Assembly: GCA_963814975.1 (NCBI GenBank)
Contig: CAWFFB010000012.1
Location: 62,001-126,000, forward strand
Direction of reading: 5' to 3'
DNA: 64,000 bases
Source of the DNA: CAVUXJ01 sp963814975
GTDB lineage: Bacteria > Acidobacteriota > Vicinamibacteria > Vicinamibacterales > CAVVIG01
Notes under the pieces: model-generated
Databases searched by the model: none
Told to the model about the DNA's origin: nothing
What the model saw: the letters and a program-made list of their open reading frames with translations, nothing else
Program-made: the position numbers and the translations under genes
Shown here: positions 6,956 through 18,036 of the stretch, piece after piece
Layout of the letters: the number at the start of each line of letters is the position of its first letter
Position numbering within the stretch: the stretch's first letter is position 1

Positions 6956-8440
6956 ATGCTCAGGATGGATCTCGTGCATGTGGTACGGCATAAGGTGCTC
7001 GTCGAGGGGCGGACGCAGCGGCGTGTGGCGCGAGAGCTGGGTCTCTCGCGGACGACCGTCGGCAAGTATGTGGGCCAAGCGGCACCGGTGCGGACGGTGG
7101 AGGCTGCCCGGCCCCGGCCGGTCTGGGATGCGGTCGCCGAGCGGGTGAGGCTGCTACGCGCCGAATCGGTGCGGTGGACGGGCGGCAAGCAGCGACTGAC
7201 GGCCACGCGGCTGCACGGGCTGCTGGTGGCCGAGGGGCACCGCGTGGGCGTGACCGTCGTCAAGGACGCGGTCGCCGAGTGGAAGCGTCAGGGCCGCGAG
7301 GTCTTCGTGCCGCTGACGTATCGGCCGGGTGAGCTGGCCGAGGTCGATTTCTTCGAGGTGCTCGTCGACGTCGACGGGACCCGTCGGAAGGCGTGGCGCT
7401 TCCTCATGCGGCTGATGTACTCGGGCCGCGATTTCGCGTGGATCTACGAGCGGCAGGATCAAATCAGTTTTCTCGACGGGCACGTCCGCGCCTTTGCCCA
7501 TTTCGATGGCGTGCCAGCTCGAGTCGCGTATGACAATCTGCGGGCCGCGGTCGTCCGGATCCTGGTCGGCGGCGCGCGCACCTTGACGCCGCGGTTCGCG
7601 GCGCTCGCCTCGCACTACCTGCTGGAAGCGTGCTTCTGTCGGCCGGGCGAGGGCCACGATAAGGGCGGCGTCGAGTCCCGCGGGAACGCGGTGCGGCAGC
7701 AGGTGCTCGTGCCGATTCCCGTCGGCCCGACGCTCGCGGTCATCACCGAGACCCTCCTGGCCCAGATGGACGCGCGCCTCGACACCACGCGTGATGCAGC
7801 CGGCCAGACCATCGGGGTGCGCTTCGCGGAGGAGCAGCGCCACTTCCGCCTCGTGCCAACGCCGTTCGCGCCGGAGGCGACGACGCTCGCCACGGTCTCG
7901 CCGCGTGCCTTGGTCCGGCTCGAGGGGGCGGTCTACTCGGTGCCGAGTCGCTGGGCCGGGCTCGACCTGGTCGTGCGCATCGGCGCGACCACGGTCACCA
8001 TCGTCGGCCGCGACGGGACGCGGATTCTGCATCCGCGCCAGCGGTTGGGGCAGCGGTCGATCGACTACCGGCACTACCTGTCGGAGCTCGCGCGGAAGCC
8101 GCAGGCGGTGCGCCAGGTGCTGCCCGATCTCCTCCGCGATCTGGGCGATCCGTTTCCCGCAATCTGGCATCAGTTGCACGGGGCGCACGGCCCTCGTGAA
8201 GCCGCCCGGCTCTTTGCCAAGGTCCTCGGGCAACTCGACACCTACGGTGCGGGGGTCGTCGTGCCCGCGCTGACCGTCGCGCTGGCGGCCGGGACGCCGC
8301 TGCTGCTCGCTCTGACGCCGGCGCGCTCGGCGCTCGTCTGTGGCGCGCCCGACACGGTGCCGGCCTCGCTCCGGGACATCGCCGTCGTGAGCGGCTGTGC
8401 CGCCGACTACGACGGCTGGCTCGCCGAGGTGGGCGCATGA
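6956..8440 (+). CDS. istA: IS21-family transposase IstA
   Basis: A 494-residue DDE transposase. The N-terminal helix-turn-helix reads RRVARELGLSRTTVGKYVG (about residues 20-40). The rve-type catalytic core has Asp131 (LAEVDFFE), Asp193 (VAYDNLRA) and Glu240 (DKGGVESR), the full DDE triad with normal spacing. A C-terminal beta-barrel follows. Its stop overlaps the istB start as ATGA, the usual IstA-IstB coupling. Length and motifs suggest an active enzyme. Confidence 0.95.
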   Translation: MLRMDLVHVVRHKVLVEGRTQRRVARELGLSRTTVGKYVGQAAPVRTVEAARPRPVWDAVAERVRLLRAESVRWTGGKQRLTATRLHGLLVAEGHRVGVTVVKDAVAEWKRQGREVFVPLTYRPGELAEVDFFEVLVDVDGTRRKAWRFLMRLMYSGRDFAWIYERQDQISFLDGHVRAFAHFDGVPARVAYDNLRAAVVRILVGGARTLTPRFAALASHYLLEACFCRPGEGHDKGGVESRGNAVRQQVLVPIPVGPTLAVITETLLAQMDARLDTTRDAAGQTIGVRFAEEQRHFRLVPTPFAPEATTLATVSPRALVRLEGAVYSVPSRWAGLDLVVRIGATTVTIVGRDGTRILHPRQRLGQRSIDYRHYLSELARKPQAVRQVLPDLLRDLGDPFPAIWHQLHGAHGPREAARLFAKVLGQLDTYGAGVVVPALTVALAAGTPLLLALTPARSALVCGAPDTVPASLRDIAVVSGCAADYDGWLAEVGA

Positions 8441-9204
8441 GCGCCCCTCCGGTCGTCCGCGACCTGGTCGTCGCCCATACGCGGACGCTGAAGCTGCCCG
8501 GGGTGGCGCGCTCGTTCGAACGCTGGGCCCGGCAAGCCCGCGACAGCCACTGGCCCCACGCGGACTATCTGCACGAAGTCCTCAGCGCCGAGGAGGCCTC
8601 GCGACACGAGTCGGTCATCCGCCAGCGCTTGCGCGAGGCGCGCTTCCCAGAGGTGAAGACGCTCGACACGTTTGATTTTGCGGCCGCCGACGGCGTCAAC
8701 GCCACCCAGATCCACACCCTCGCGCGTGGCGAATGGGTAACCGCCCCCGAGAATCTGATCCTCGCGGGCCCCATCGGCACTGGCAAAACGCATCTGGCCA
8801 TTGCGCTCGGCGTCGAGGCGACGAAGCAGAAACGTCGCGTCCTCTTTACCCGGGCGGCCGATGTGGTGCGGCAGCTCCTCGAAGCCCGCGATACGCGCGA
8901 GCTCACGCGGTTGCAGCAGCGGCTCCTCCGCGTCGACGTCCTCATCATCGACGAGCTGGGGTTCGTGCCGTTCGACCGCGGCGGCGGCGAGCTGCTCTTC
9001 AATCTGCTCACCGACCGCTATGAGCGCCGCGCGATCGTCGTCACGACGAATCTCGCCTTCGCCGAATGGGTCACCGTCTTTGCTGGCGACGAGAAGCTCA
9101 CGACCGCCTTGCTCGATCGCCTCGCGCACCACGCCACCGTCATCACCACCAAAGGAAAGCGCTATCGCATGCGGAAGCGCCGCGGCCGCGAGCCGCCCGA
9201 ATGA
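8437..9204 (+). CDS. istB: IS21-like element helper ATPase IstB
   Basis: A 255-residue AAA+ ATPase of the DnaC/IstB type that assists IstA. Walker A is GPIGTGKTH (about residue 111), Walker B is VDVLIIDELG (about 167). The N-terminal helical part (TLKLPGVARSFERWARQARD) is typical. It is translated with istA through a 4-base overlap and appears intact. Confidence 0.95.
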   Translation: MSAPPVVRDLVVAHTRTLKLPGVARSFERWARQARDSHWPHADYLHEVLSAEEASRHESVIRQRLREARFPEVKTLDTFDFAAADGVNATQIHTLARGEWVTAPENLILAGPIGTGKTHLAIALGVEATKQKRRVLFTRAADVVRQLLEARDTRELTRLQQRLLRVDVLIIDELGFVPFDRGGGELLFNLLTDRYERRAIVVTTNLAFAEWVTVFAGDEKLTTALLDRLAHHATVITTKGKRYRMRKRRGREPPE

Positions 9205-9364
9205 GCCGTCGACACGACTCCGCCTCGGTCGACGCGTCCACCGCCGCAGGCTTCTGCGGGCGCTCGCCGGCCGAGGCCGGCTCGCGCTGTCCTGACAGAA
9301 CGAAAGGAAGGGTCAGTTTTCTTGTCGTCGCAGCAAATCCGCGTAGAATGAACCGCCCTCCAGG

Positions 9365-9415
9365 TGGCTCATTTTCTGAGCGGCGGACTGGTCTACTTTC
9401 CGAGCGGCGTAATCA
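9365..9415 (-). repeat. Right terminal inverted repeat of the IS, two subrepeats
   Basis: On the minus strand the outer copy reads GCCGCTCGGAAAGTAGACCA and the inner copy GCCGCTCAGAAAATGAGCCA, 24 bases apart. The inner copy is more diverged than the left-end repeats. Confidence 0.85.
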
Positions 9416-9843
9416 GAGGACAAGGTCTTCGGCCTCAGAATCGGGGCCGATGACTACGTCACCAAGCCGTTCAACATGCAGGAGCTCGTGGCTCGGATCG
9501 AGACGCTGCTCCGACGCGCACCGGTCAATCCAACAGGCCGCTTCGTGACGTGCCATTTCGGAACGGTTCGTGTGGACCTCCGAGGCACGGAAACGACCCG
9601 CAACGATAAGAGAGTGAATCTGTCGGCACGCGAATTTCAACTACTGCGATTCTTCATCGAGCACGCCGGGACGCCCTGTCGCGTAAGACACTGCTACGGG
9701 AGGTCTGGGGATTCGACTCCACGCGATTGTCCAGGACCGTGGATGTCCACGTCGCCAGCTTGCGTCAGAAGCTGGAGAGCGACCCAAAGCAGCCTGAATT
9801 CTTCCTAACGGTGCAGGGCGTGGGATACAAGTTCAAGCCTTAG
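9416..9843 (+). pseudogene. OmpR-type response regulator, 3' piece right of the IS, frameshifted
   Basis: Starts with the right target duplication and encodes the receiver end (LRIGADDYVTKPFNMQELVA), then a winged-helix DNA-binding domain (VNLSAREFQLLRFFIEHAGT). An indel near 9680 breaks the frame. The next frame continues SRKTLLREVWGFDSTRLSRT and ends SLRQKLESDPKQPEFF then LTVQGVGYKFKP and a stop. With the IS and the missing 5' end, the gene cannot make a working regulator. No histidine kinase partner lies next to it. Confidence 0.8.
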
Positions 9844-10026
9844 CGCTCAATTCTTGCGTCGCCCTCCCGAGCGCGCCGCTGCCCAATCACGCTACACTAC
9901 TTCACTATCAGCCTCGCTTGCGCCAAACGCGTGGGTCACGCCGGCGAGGGAAACTGGATTTGCAGCAGGCCGACAAATGGAACTCGTTAGCCATTTCGGC
10001 TGAATGCAGGCCTTGGGAGGAACCGC

Positions 10027-10659
10027 ATGAGATCCGGACGATTGTTTTTTCCTGTCATGGTCATCTTCGTCTTTCTTTTCTCCGTGTACGCTCAAGAGCG
10101 GTCCGCGGCGCAACGGGGAAGCACTCCAGCCCCAGGAGCGGGCGGAGGGACTCCGCCGATGACCTTGACTTCGACGGCGTTCCCCGATGGCGGGCAGATT
10201 CCAGTGAAATTCAGTCAGGCCGCCGAAGGGGCAGCACCGGGCGAAGGCACTTCTCCCGCACTGGCCTGGACCAATGCGCCTGCAGGGACACAGAGCTTCG
10301 TGCTTCATATGCATGACATGGAACTCGCCCGCAACAAGACTACGGACGATCAGGTTCATTGGCTCGTCTGGAATATTCCGGGCACGTCGAGCCGGCTGAC
10401 CGAGGGACAGCCGCGGGGTGCTCAACTGCCGGATGGCAGCTATCAAATCAGCGCGACGGGTCAGGTCTATAGGGGTCCCGGTGCTCCAGCAAATGGTCCG
10501 CCGCATCACTATGTCTTTGAAATCTTTGCCTTGGACACGAAGCTCGATGTGCAGCCGACGGCAGACGCATTCGAAACCCGCACAAACCTGATGAAGGCGA
10601 TTCAGGGTCACATTCTCGGCAAGGCCGTCTATCTGGGGTTCTTCCGTCGTCCTCAGTGA
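10027..10659 (+). CDS. Exported YbhB/YbcL family PEBP (Raf kinase inhibitor-like) protein
   Basis: A 210-residue PEBP-fold protein with a signal peptide (VMVIFVFLFSVYAQ). A Gly/Pro linker precedes the domain. PEBP signatures are present: SPALAWTNAPAGTQSFVLHM, VHWLVWNIPG and GPPHHYVFEIFALD near the C-terminus. Bacterial members have no settled function. A GGGAGG site lies 6 bases before the ATG. It is a single gene, downstream of the broken regulator and upstream of a small basic protein. Confidence 0.88.
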   Translation: MRSGRLFFPVMVIFVFLFSVYAQERSAAQRGSTPAPGAGGGTPPMTLTSTAFPDGGQIPVKFSQAAEGAAPGEGTSPALAWTNAPAGTQSFVLHMHDMELARNKTTDDQVHWLVWNIPGTSSRLTEGQPRGAQLPDGSYQISATGQVYRGPGAPANGPPHHYVFEIFALDTKLDVQPTADAFETRTNLMKAIQGHILGKAVYLGFFRRPQ

Positions 10660-10784
10660 GGGAACCGTCACGTCCTCGAGGATGCAAGCCTGCGGCTCCA
10701 CGGGCCTGGTCCGCGGAGCATCGTGCGATTCGGATCAATCCTTGAATAGATCCTGGACATGGCATTCGGTCAACGGGAGGTTAG

Positions 10785-11135
10785 ATGGCAACGAAGGAAT
10801 CGAAGATTGACGATTTCGCGGACGAACTTGGCAAGCTCCTAGGCACCGCCAGAGCGAAAGCTGAAGGATGGCTGGGCCAACGCACGCAGATAGCGAAGTC
10901 CTTGGAAGGGATCCGCGATACGGCATCGAAGCTTTTGTCCGATCTCGGTCACCAGGCGCAGCAAATAGCCCGCAAGGGGCGATCGCTCGGCGCTGCCAAG
11001 CGCAGCCCTGTTCAGGGAAGAGCGTCGAGCTCTCTCCCGAAGCGCCGGAAGATGTCGGCGGCGGCGAGAGCCAAGATTTCAGCCGCCCAGAAGGCCCGTT
11101 GGGCGAAGCTGAAAGGGGTGGAGAAGAGGAAGTAG
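10785..11135 (+). CDS. Small basic helical protein with SAAARAKISAAQKARWAK tail
   Basis: A 116-residue protein. The first ~65 residues form an amphipathic helix rich in Lys/Ala (DDFADELGKLLGTARAKAEG). The C-terminus is strongly basic and ends in an 'AKISAAQKARWAKLKG' motif that often ends bacterial proteins predicted to bind nucleic acid. A good ribosome binding site (GGGAGG) lies 5 bases upstream. A DNA-associated role is inference. Confidence 0.65.
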   Translation: MATKESKIDDFADELGKLLGTARAKAEGWLGQRTQIAKSLEGIRDTASKLLSDLGHQAQQIARKGRSLGAAKRSPVQGRASSSLPKRRKMSAAARAKISAAQKARWAKLKGVEKRK

Positions 11136-11154
11136 GTGCCTCAACAGGTAACTG

Positions 11155-11859
11155 CTACCGTTCCTTCAGGAGCGGGATCAGCGCGGCCGTCCAGATCCGG
11201 TAGCCAGCCGGCGTCATGTGCAGTCCATCGGCGACCAACAGATCGGGATTCGGCCTCCCATCGGCGCCGAGCATCTGCTGCTCGATATCCATGAACGCCA
11301 GATGCTTCTCCTTCGCGCAATAGGCTTTCACCATCGCGTTCGCCGACCTGATCGTGTCCATCCATTTCCACCGGCGGATGCTCGGTTTGATCGAGATGAA
11401 GATGATCTTCGTCTGCGGCAGGGCCGCATGGACCTTCTGATTGAAGAGCTCGAACTGGCGCGCGATCTCCACGGCCGGCACGTTGGCCTCGACGTCGTTG
11501 TCACCCGCGTAATAGACGACGATGCGCGGGCGATACGGCACGACCACGCGCTCGACGTAGCGAACGGCGTCGACGCTCTGTGACCCGCCAAACCCGCGAT
11601 TGATGGCGTGAGCTCCGAGCTCCGGAAAGTACTCCGGGAGGTTCCAGCGGACGATACTCGACGCACCGATGAAGACGATGCCGTTCTGCGGCGGCGGCGA
11701 GACCTTGTCCTGTTCCTCGAACTTCTGTATGGCCGGATCCCATCGTTCGGCAGTCTGGGCGGAGAGGCACACGACGAGCACACCGGACAGGCTGACGGCG
11801 GCCACGGCCGCGGCAAAGCGACGAACTCGGGACTTGACAAGCTGACGATGGCGCGTCAC
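11155..11859 (-). CDS. Exported SGNH/GDSL-family hydrolase
   Basis: A 234-residue lipase/esterase-type protein from a GTG start, chosen because GGAGGAGG sits 6 bases upstream. A longer frame exists but its first 27 residues are Arg-rich and lack such a site. The signal peptide spans FAAAVAAVSLSGVLVVCLSA. SGNH blocks are visible: block I FIGASSIVRW (nucleophile Ser), Gly in NRGFGGSQS, block III YYAGDNDV with Asn, and block V DGLHMTPAGY with Asp-x-x-His. It probably hydrolyses esters in the periplasm; substrate unknown. Confidence 0.85.
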   Translation of the reverse strand: MTRHRQLVKSRVRRFAAAVAAVSLSGVLVVCLSAQTAERWDPAIQKFEEQDKVSPPPQNGIVFIGASSIVRWNLPEYFPELGAHAINRGFGGSQSVDAVRYVERVVVPYRPRIVVYYAGDNDVEANVPAVEIARQFELFNQKVHAALPQTKIIFISIKPSIRRWKWMDTIRSANAMVKAYCAKEKHLAFMDIEQQMLGADGRPNPDLLVADGLHMTPAGYRIWTAALIPLLKER

Positions 11860-12131
11860 AGGCTTCCTCCTCCGGTATCGGAGGGAATTATGCCACGGCT
11901 CCGCTCGACGAGCACGTCTTGATGGGCGCCCCCGAGCCACTACCGGGTTCTCGGTGTCTTTGGCGCCTTTGATCTACGCCGTCCGCCAGCGGAATCGTGA
12001 GCGCGATCCGATCGTCCGGCCCGAAGTTACCGCGCGAAACGCGTCAATCCTACGGACGGGACCTGCGCGCAAACGGGATCACTCCCGTCAGCTTAACCGC
12101 CGACCGGGTGAGGCAGACGTCCAGCACGGAA

Positions 12132-14474
<2,343 letters not shown>

Positions 14475-14488
14475 GGGTCTCGATCCCC

Positions 14489-14798
14489 TTACGCGTCTTC
14501 GATGGTCGCCTGCAGCGGGTGCCCGGCCTCGCGCGCGAGCGACAGGAGCGTGTCGACTTTCGTTTCCGCCACTTCCCACGGATAGATGCCGGCCACGCCT
14601 CGGCCGTTGAGGTGCACCTGCATCATGATGCGGTACGCTTCGGCGGGCGATTTCTGGAACACGCGTCTCCAGAACGTCGACGACGAACTGCATCGGCGTG
14701 TAGTCGTCATTGAGCAGGACGACGCTGTACAGCGTCGGCTCCTTGGTCTTGTCCCGGACGCGTTCCTTGACCTCTCCGCCGGTCTGGCCCTCGGCCAC
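14489..14798 (-). CDS. clpS: ClpS adaptor protein, frameshifted
   Basis: ClpS binds N-degrons and the ClpA N domain. The N-terminal part reads EPTLYSVVLLNDDYTPMQFV then VDVLE. One indel near 14665 shifts the frame, and the rest continues RVFQKSPAEAYRIMMQVHLN, GRGVAGIYPWEVAETKVDTL and ends LQATIEDA. The rebuilt length (~103 residues) is normal. It is the first gene of the clpS-clpA pair and divergent from aat. Confidence 0.87.
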
Positions 14799-14893
14799 CC
14801 ACTCTGTCGGCCATACTTACAGAGTAGCGCATGTCTGTTCGCGCGCTACGATGGGTTGGAGCGGGCCGCCTAGCCGGCCAGCCGAGAGGAATC

Positions 14894-15624
14894 GTGACGG
14901 ACTGGGCAACGAAACCGCAGCCGGTCGAGGAAAGCCGATGGCGCTTTCCGCTGCCGTCGGAGCTGCCGGACGGCGATCTCGTCACGCGTCGGCGGCGATC
15001 TCGAGCCCTCGACGATCGTGAACGCCTACCGCCGGGGCATCTTCCCGATGGAGGTGAGCGGGCTGCCGGGCGTGACTCGGCTGGTGGTCGCCGGATCCGC
15101 GGGGCATCGTGCCGCTCGATCGGCTGCGCGTCACGCGGTCGATGCGGCAGAGCGCCAAGCGCTACGAGGTTCGGGTCGACACCTGTTTCGCGCGCGTCAT
15201 CCGCGCGTGCGCCGATCCGTCGCGCGAAGACGGCTGGATCAGCGAAGACTTCATCGCGGCCTACACGAGACTGCACGAGCTCGGATGGGCGCACAGCGTC
15301 GAGGTGTTCGACCGTGACGGTCGGCTGGCTGGAGGGCTCTACGGCGTCCGCATCGACGGGCTCTTCGCCGGCGAATCGATGTTCCATCTCGAGCGGGACG
15401 CGTCGAAAGTCGCGCTGATGGCGCTCGTCGACCTGATGCGGACGAGCGGCATGACGCTGCTCGACGTGCAGTGGTGCACGGATCATCTCGCGTCGCTCGG
15501 CGCGGTCGCCATAGCCCGCCAGGAGTACCTCGCGAGGCTGGCGGACGCCGTGTCTCCGAGCGGCCCCCGGGACCGCGCCGCTCCTTCGATCCCGATCGCT
15601 CCCACGCCGGATTGCCGGTCGTGA
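14894..15624 (+). CDS. aat: Leucyl/phenylalanyl-tRNA--protein transferase, frameshifted
   Basis: Aat adds Leu or Phe to proteins with N-terminal Lys/Arg, making them ClpS substrates. The GTG start has GAGAGGA 3 bases upstream. Fragments: WRFPLPSELPDGDLV, then in another frame STIVNAYRRGIFPM, then after a second shift GIVPLDRLRVTRSMRQSAKR, EDFIAAYTRLHELGWAHSVE and GGLYGVRIDGLFAGESMFHL, all standard for the family. Shifts lie near 14985 and 15095. Divergent from clpS across about 95 bases, completing an N-degron module. Confidence 0.87.
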
Positions 15625-15844
15625 GACGCCGCCGCGATGCGTTGTCGGCGGCGCGCGCAAACAGCGACACTGCCAACCGTCCGCCTCTTGACGACCCTGT
15701 TTTCGCGCGGCGAAGATGACTGCAACGCCGTCGGATTGGGGCGCCGACGCCATGACGTCCATGGCTGCTGTGCCTCTGCGAGTTTGTGGCGACGTGATGC
15801 TAAGATGCCGTCTCGCCAACGATTCATTGCAGAAGGAGCGCTTG

Positions 15845-16282
15845 ATGACCGCAACCAGGCTCGGGCAGTTCGCCGTCGTGACCCTTGTATTCGTCTGTGG
15901 CTTCGCGCTCGGAGGGCTCTTTCAGGGCAGGGTCGATGCCCAATCAAAAGGCCGGGTGTACGAGCTGAGGACCTACACCACGCCCGAAGGGAAGCTCGCC
16001 GATCTGCACGCCCGCTTCCGCAATCACACCGTGAAGCTGTTCGAAAAACACGGGATGACCAACGTCGGCTACTTCGTGCCCCAGGATGTGCCGCTCGCAA
16101 AGAACACACTGATCTACGTGCTGTCGCACAAGGATCGCGAAACAGCGAAACAGAGCTGGGACGAGTTCCGCAAGGATCCGGAGTGGGTGAAAGCCAGAAC
16201 CGCATCCGAGGTGAACGGTGCGCTGACGACGCAGGTTGTCTCGGTGTTCATGGATCCGTTGGATTTTTCGAAGCTGAAGTAA
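15845..16282 (+). CDS. Exported NIPSNAP-family protein
   Basis: A 145-residue protein with an N-terminal hydrophobic signal/anchor (FAVVTLVFVCGFALGGLF) and a NIPSNAP dimeric ferredoxin-like domain: VYELRTYTTPEGKLADLHAR, FRNHTVKLFEKHGMTNVGYF and the DEFRKDPEWVKARTASE block. AGAAGGAG lies upstream of the ATG chosen; a longer frame exists but lacks such support. The biochemical role of bacterial NIPSNAP proteins is unclear. The gene stands 47 bases before the PQQ dehydrogenase and may be cotranscribed. Confidence 0.85.
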   Translation: MTATRLGQFAVVTLVFVCGFALGGLFQGRVDAQSKGRVYELRTYTTPEGKLADLHARFRNHTVKLFEKHGMTNVGYFVPQDVPLAKNTLIYVLSHKDRETAKQSWDEFRKDPEWVKARTASEVNGALTTQVVSVFMDPLDFSKLK

Positions 16283-16329
16283 GCGCCGCGCCGCGTTGAT
16301 CGTGTGGGTGAAGCAGGGAAAGGCCGAAC

Positions 16330-17988
16330 ATGAAGAAACTTTTGCTGTGTGCGACGCTGCTCGGTCTCTGGGCCGAGCTGGGATTGACCCAAACGACGCA
16401 AGAGTTGATTGACGACGGCAAGAACACGGAAAACGTCACGACTCACAGCATGGGCTACGACCGGAAAAGCTTCAGTCCGCTCAAGCAAATCAATACATCC
16501 AATATCAAGCGGTTGACGCCAATCTGGAGCACCAGCCTCATGAACGATCAAGGTGAGCTGGCAGCACCGACGATTTACAACGGCGTCATGTACACGATCA
16601 ACGGCAAGTGGACCTTCGCCCTCGACGTTGAAACCGGCAGGCAGATCTGGCGCACGCCAGTGCAATTGGAGCCGGGAATCAACCGGCCCGCCTTCCACAG
16701 AGGAGGAGCGACGATCTACAACGGCAAGCTGTTTCGCGTGACGATCGACAACCATGTGCTCGCGCTCGACATGAAAACTGGCGAACAACTGTGGAACCAG
16801 AAATTTGCCGACGCCAAGGAGGGCTACTACGCCACTGGCGGGCCAATCGTTGCCAACGGCGTGTTGATTTCCGGCGTGGCCGGCGGAGAGTCCACCACGC
16901 GCGGGTTCCTCGATGGATGGGATCCCGACACCGGAAAGAAGTTGTGGCGCACCTACACCATCCCGGCACCCGGCGAGCCCGGTTCCGAGACCTGGCCGAA
17001 GAACACCGACGCCTGGACGCAAGGAGGCGGTCCGACGTGGCGCTCCGGTTCGTACGATCCCCAGCTCGATCTGGTCTATTGGGGCACGGGCAACGCGGAG
17101 CCGTACGATCCCAAACCTCGCGAAGCTCTGGACAGCCTGTTCACGAACAGCGTGCTCGCGATCCGGCCGAAAACCGGCGAGATGGTCTGCTACTTTCAAT
17201 ACACACCCAACGACGTGTACGACGTGGACGCCACCGACGAAAATGTCCTCGCGGATATCCAGGTGGGCGGCCAGCTTCGGAAGGTGATGATCCAGACCAA
17301 CAAGAACGGCTTCCTGTACGTCCTGGATCGCACGAACTGCAAATTGATCGCCGCGCAGCCGTACGTCAAGGTCAACTGGGCGACGCATATCGACCAGACG
17401 ACCGGCCGGCCGGTGTTGACTGACATCTACAAGCGCTTCGCGTCCGGCGAAGAGGTCGAAATCTGGCCGTCGCGGGGCACGAACGCTGTGCCGATCGCGT
17501 TCAATCCGAATACCGGCCTGATCTACGCGAGCACGTGGAACGTGCCGCGCATACAGCGCCTCGCACAGCCGAAACCACCCGTCATCGGAGGGCTCTCGAC
17601 CGGCGTGGTGGCCAGGTTCCCGGAAATCAAGCCGGGGGCAGTTCTCGGGTACTTCGCGGCGATCAATCCCATGACCGGCGAGAAGAAATGGGAAGTCCCG
17701 TTGGGCGATCTGCCAAGCTCGGCTGGCATGCTCGCGACCGGGGGCGGCCTGCTGTTTACCGGCAAATTGACGGGCGAGTTCCTGGCGCTCGACGAGAAAA
17801 CAGGGAAGACGCTTTGGCAGTTCAAGACGGGCTCGAGCATCAATTCGACGGCGATCACTTACACGCACAAAGGCCGTCAATTTGTGAGCATTGCGTCGGG
17901 ACTCGGCGGCACCCTTGCCACCCGCTACGCGGCGGCGAAGATGCCCCTTGGCGGTTCGGTCTGGACGTTCGCGTTGATGTCCGACTGA
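16330..17988 (+). CDS. PQQ-dependent alcohol dehydrogenase-like protein
   Basis: A 552-residue secreted eight-bladed propeller quinoprotein (signal MKKLLLCATLLGLWAELGLT). Tryptophan-docking blades recur (ALDVETGRQIWRTPV, ALDMKTGEQLWNQK, LDEKTGKTLWQFKTG). The active-site region reads PNDVYDVDATDENVL. In this family Asp-x-Asp at this place marks lanthanide-binding (XoxF/PedH-type) enzymes, so a lanthanide is likely; that is inference. The usual vicinal Cys-Cys pair is not seen. No cytochrome c domain is fused and no cytochrome gene adjoins, so the electron acceptor is unknown. No frameshift. Confidence 0.85.
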   Translation: MKKLLLCATLLGLWAELGLTQTTQELIDDGKNTENVTTHSMGYDRKSFSPLKQINTSNIKRLTPIWSTSLMNDQGELAAPTIYNGVMYTINGKWTFALDVETGRQIWRTPVQLEPGINRPAFHRGGATIYNGKLFRVTIDNHVLALDMKTGEQLWNQKFADAKEGYYATGGPIVANGVLISGVAGGESTTRGFLDGWDPDTGKKLWRTYTIPAPGEPGSETWPKNTDAWTQGGGPTWRSGSYDPQLDLVYWGTGNAEPYDPKPREALDSLFTNSVLAIRPKTGEMVCYFQYTPNDVYDVDATDENVLADIQVGGQLRKVMIQTNKNGFLYVLDRTNCKLIAAQPYVKVNWATHIDQTTGRPVLTDIYKRFASGEEVEIWPSRGTNAVPIAFNPNTGLIYASTWNVPRIQRLAQPKPPVIGGLSTGVVARFPEIKPGAVLGYFAAINPMTGEKKWEVPLGDLPSSAGMLATGGGLLFTGKLTGEFLALDEKTGKTLWQFKTGSSINSTAITYTHKGRQFVSIASGLGGTLATRYAAAKMPLGGSVWTFALMSD

Positions 17989-18036
17989 CTCGTAACACAG
18001 GACGTCGGTCTCCGCGGCCCCGGCGAGCCGGAAACC

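Larger units (their letters stand above)
6850..9415 (+). mobile_element. Complete IS21-family insertion sequence (2,566 bp)
   Basis: The element begins TG and ends CA, as in IS21. It carries istA and istB overlapping by 4 bases, has 5-bp target duplications (GAGGA), and each end holds two copies of a ~20-base subterminal repeat (GCCGCTCGGAAAGTAGGCCA type). Multiple end repeats are an IS21 hallmark. Both genes look intact, so the element may still be mobile. It sits inside a response-regulator gene. Confidence 0.93.

Noticed and set aside
7154..8233. Long minus-strand frame opposite istA
   Set aside because: Antisense shadow of a clear IS21 transposase with a complete DDE triad.
16114..17880. 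588-codon minus-strand frame opposite the PQQ dehydrogenase
   Set aside because: No motifs and shadow composition; the plus-strand protein has signal peptide and propeller repeats.
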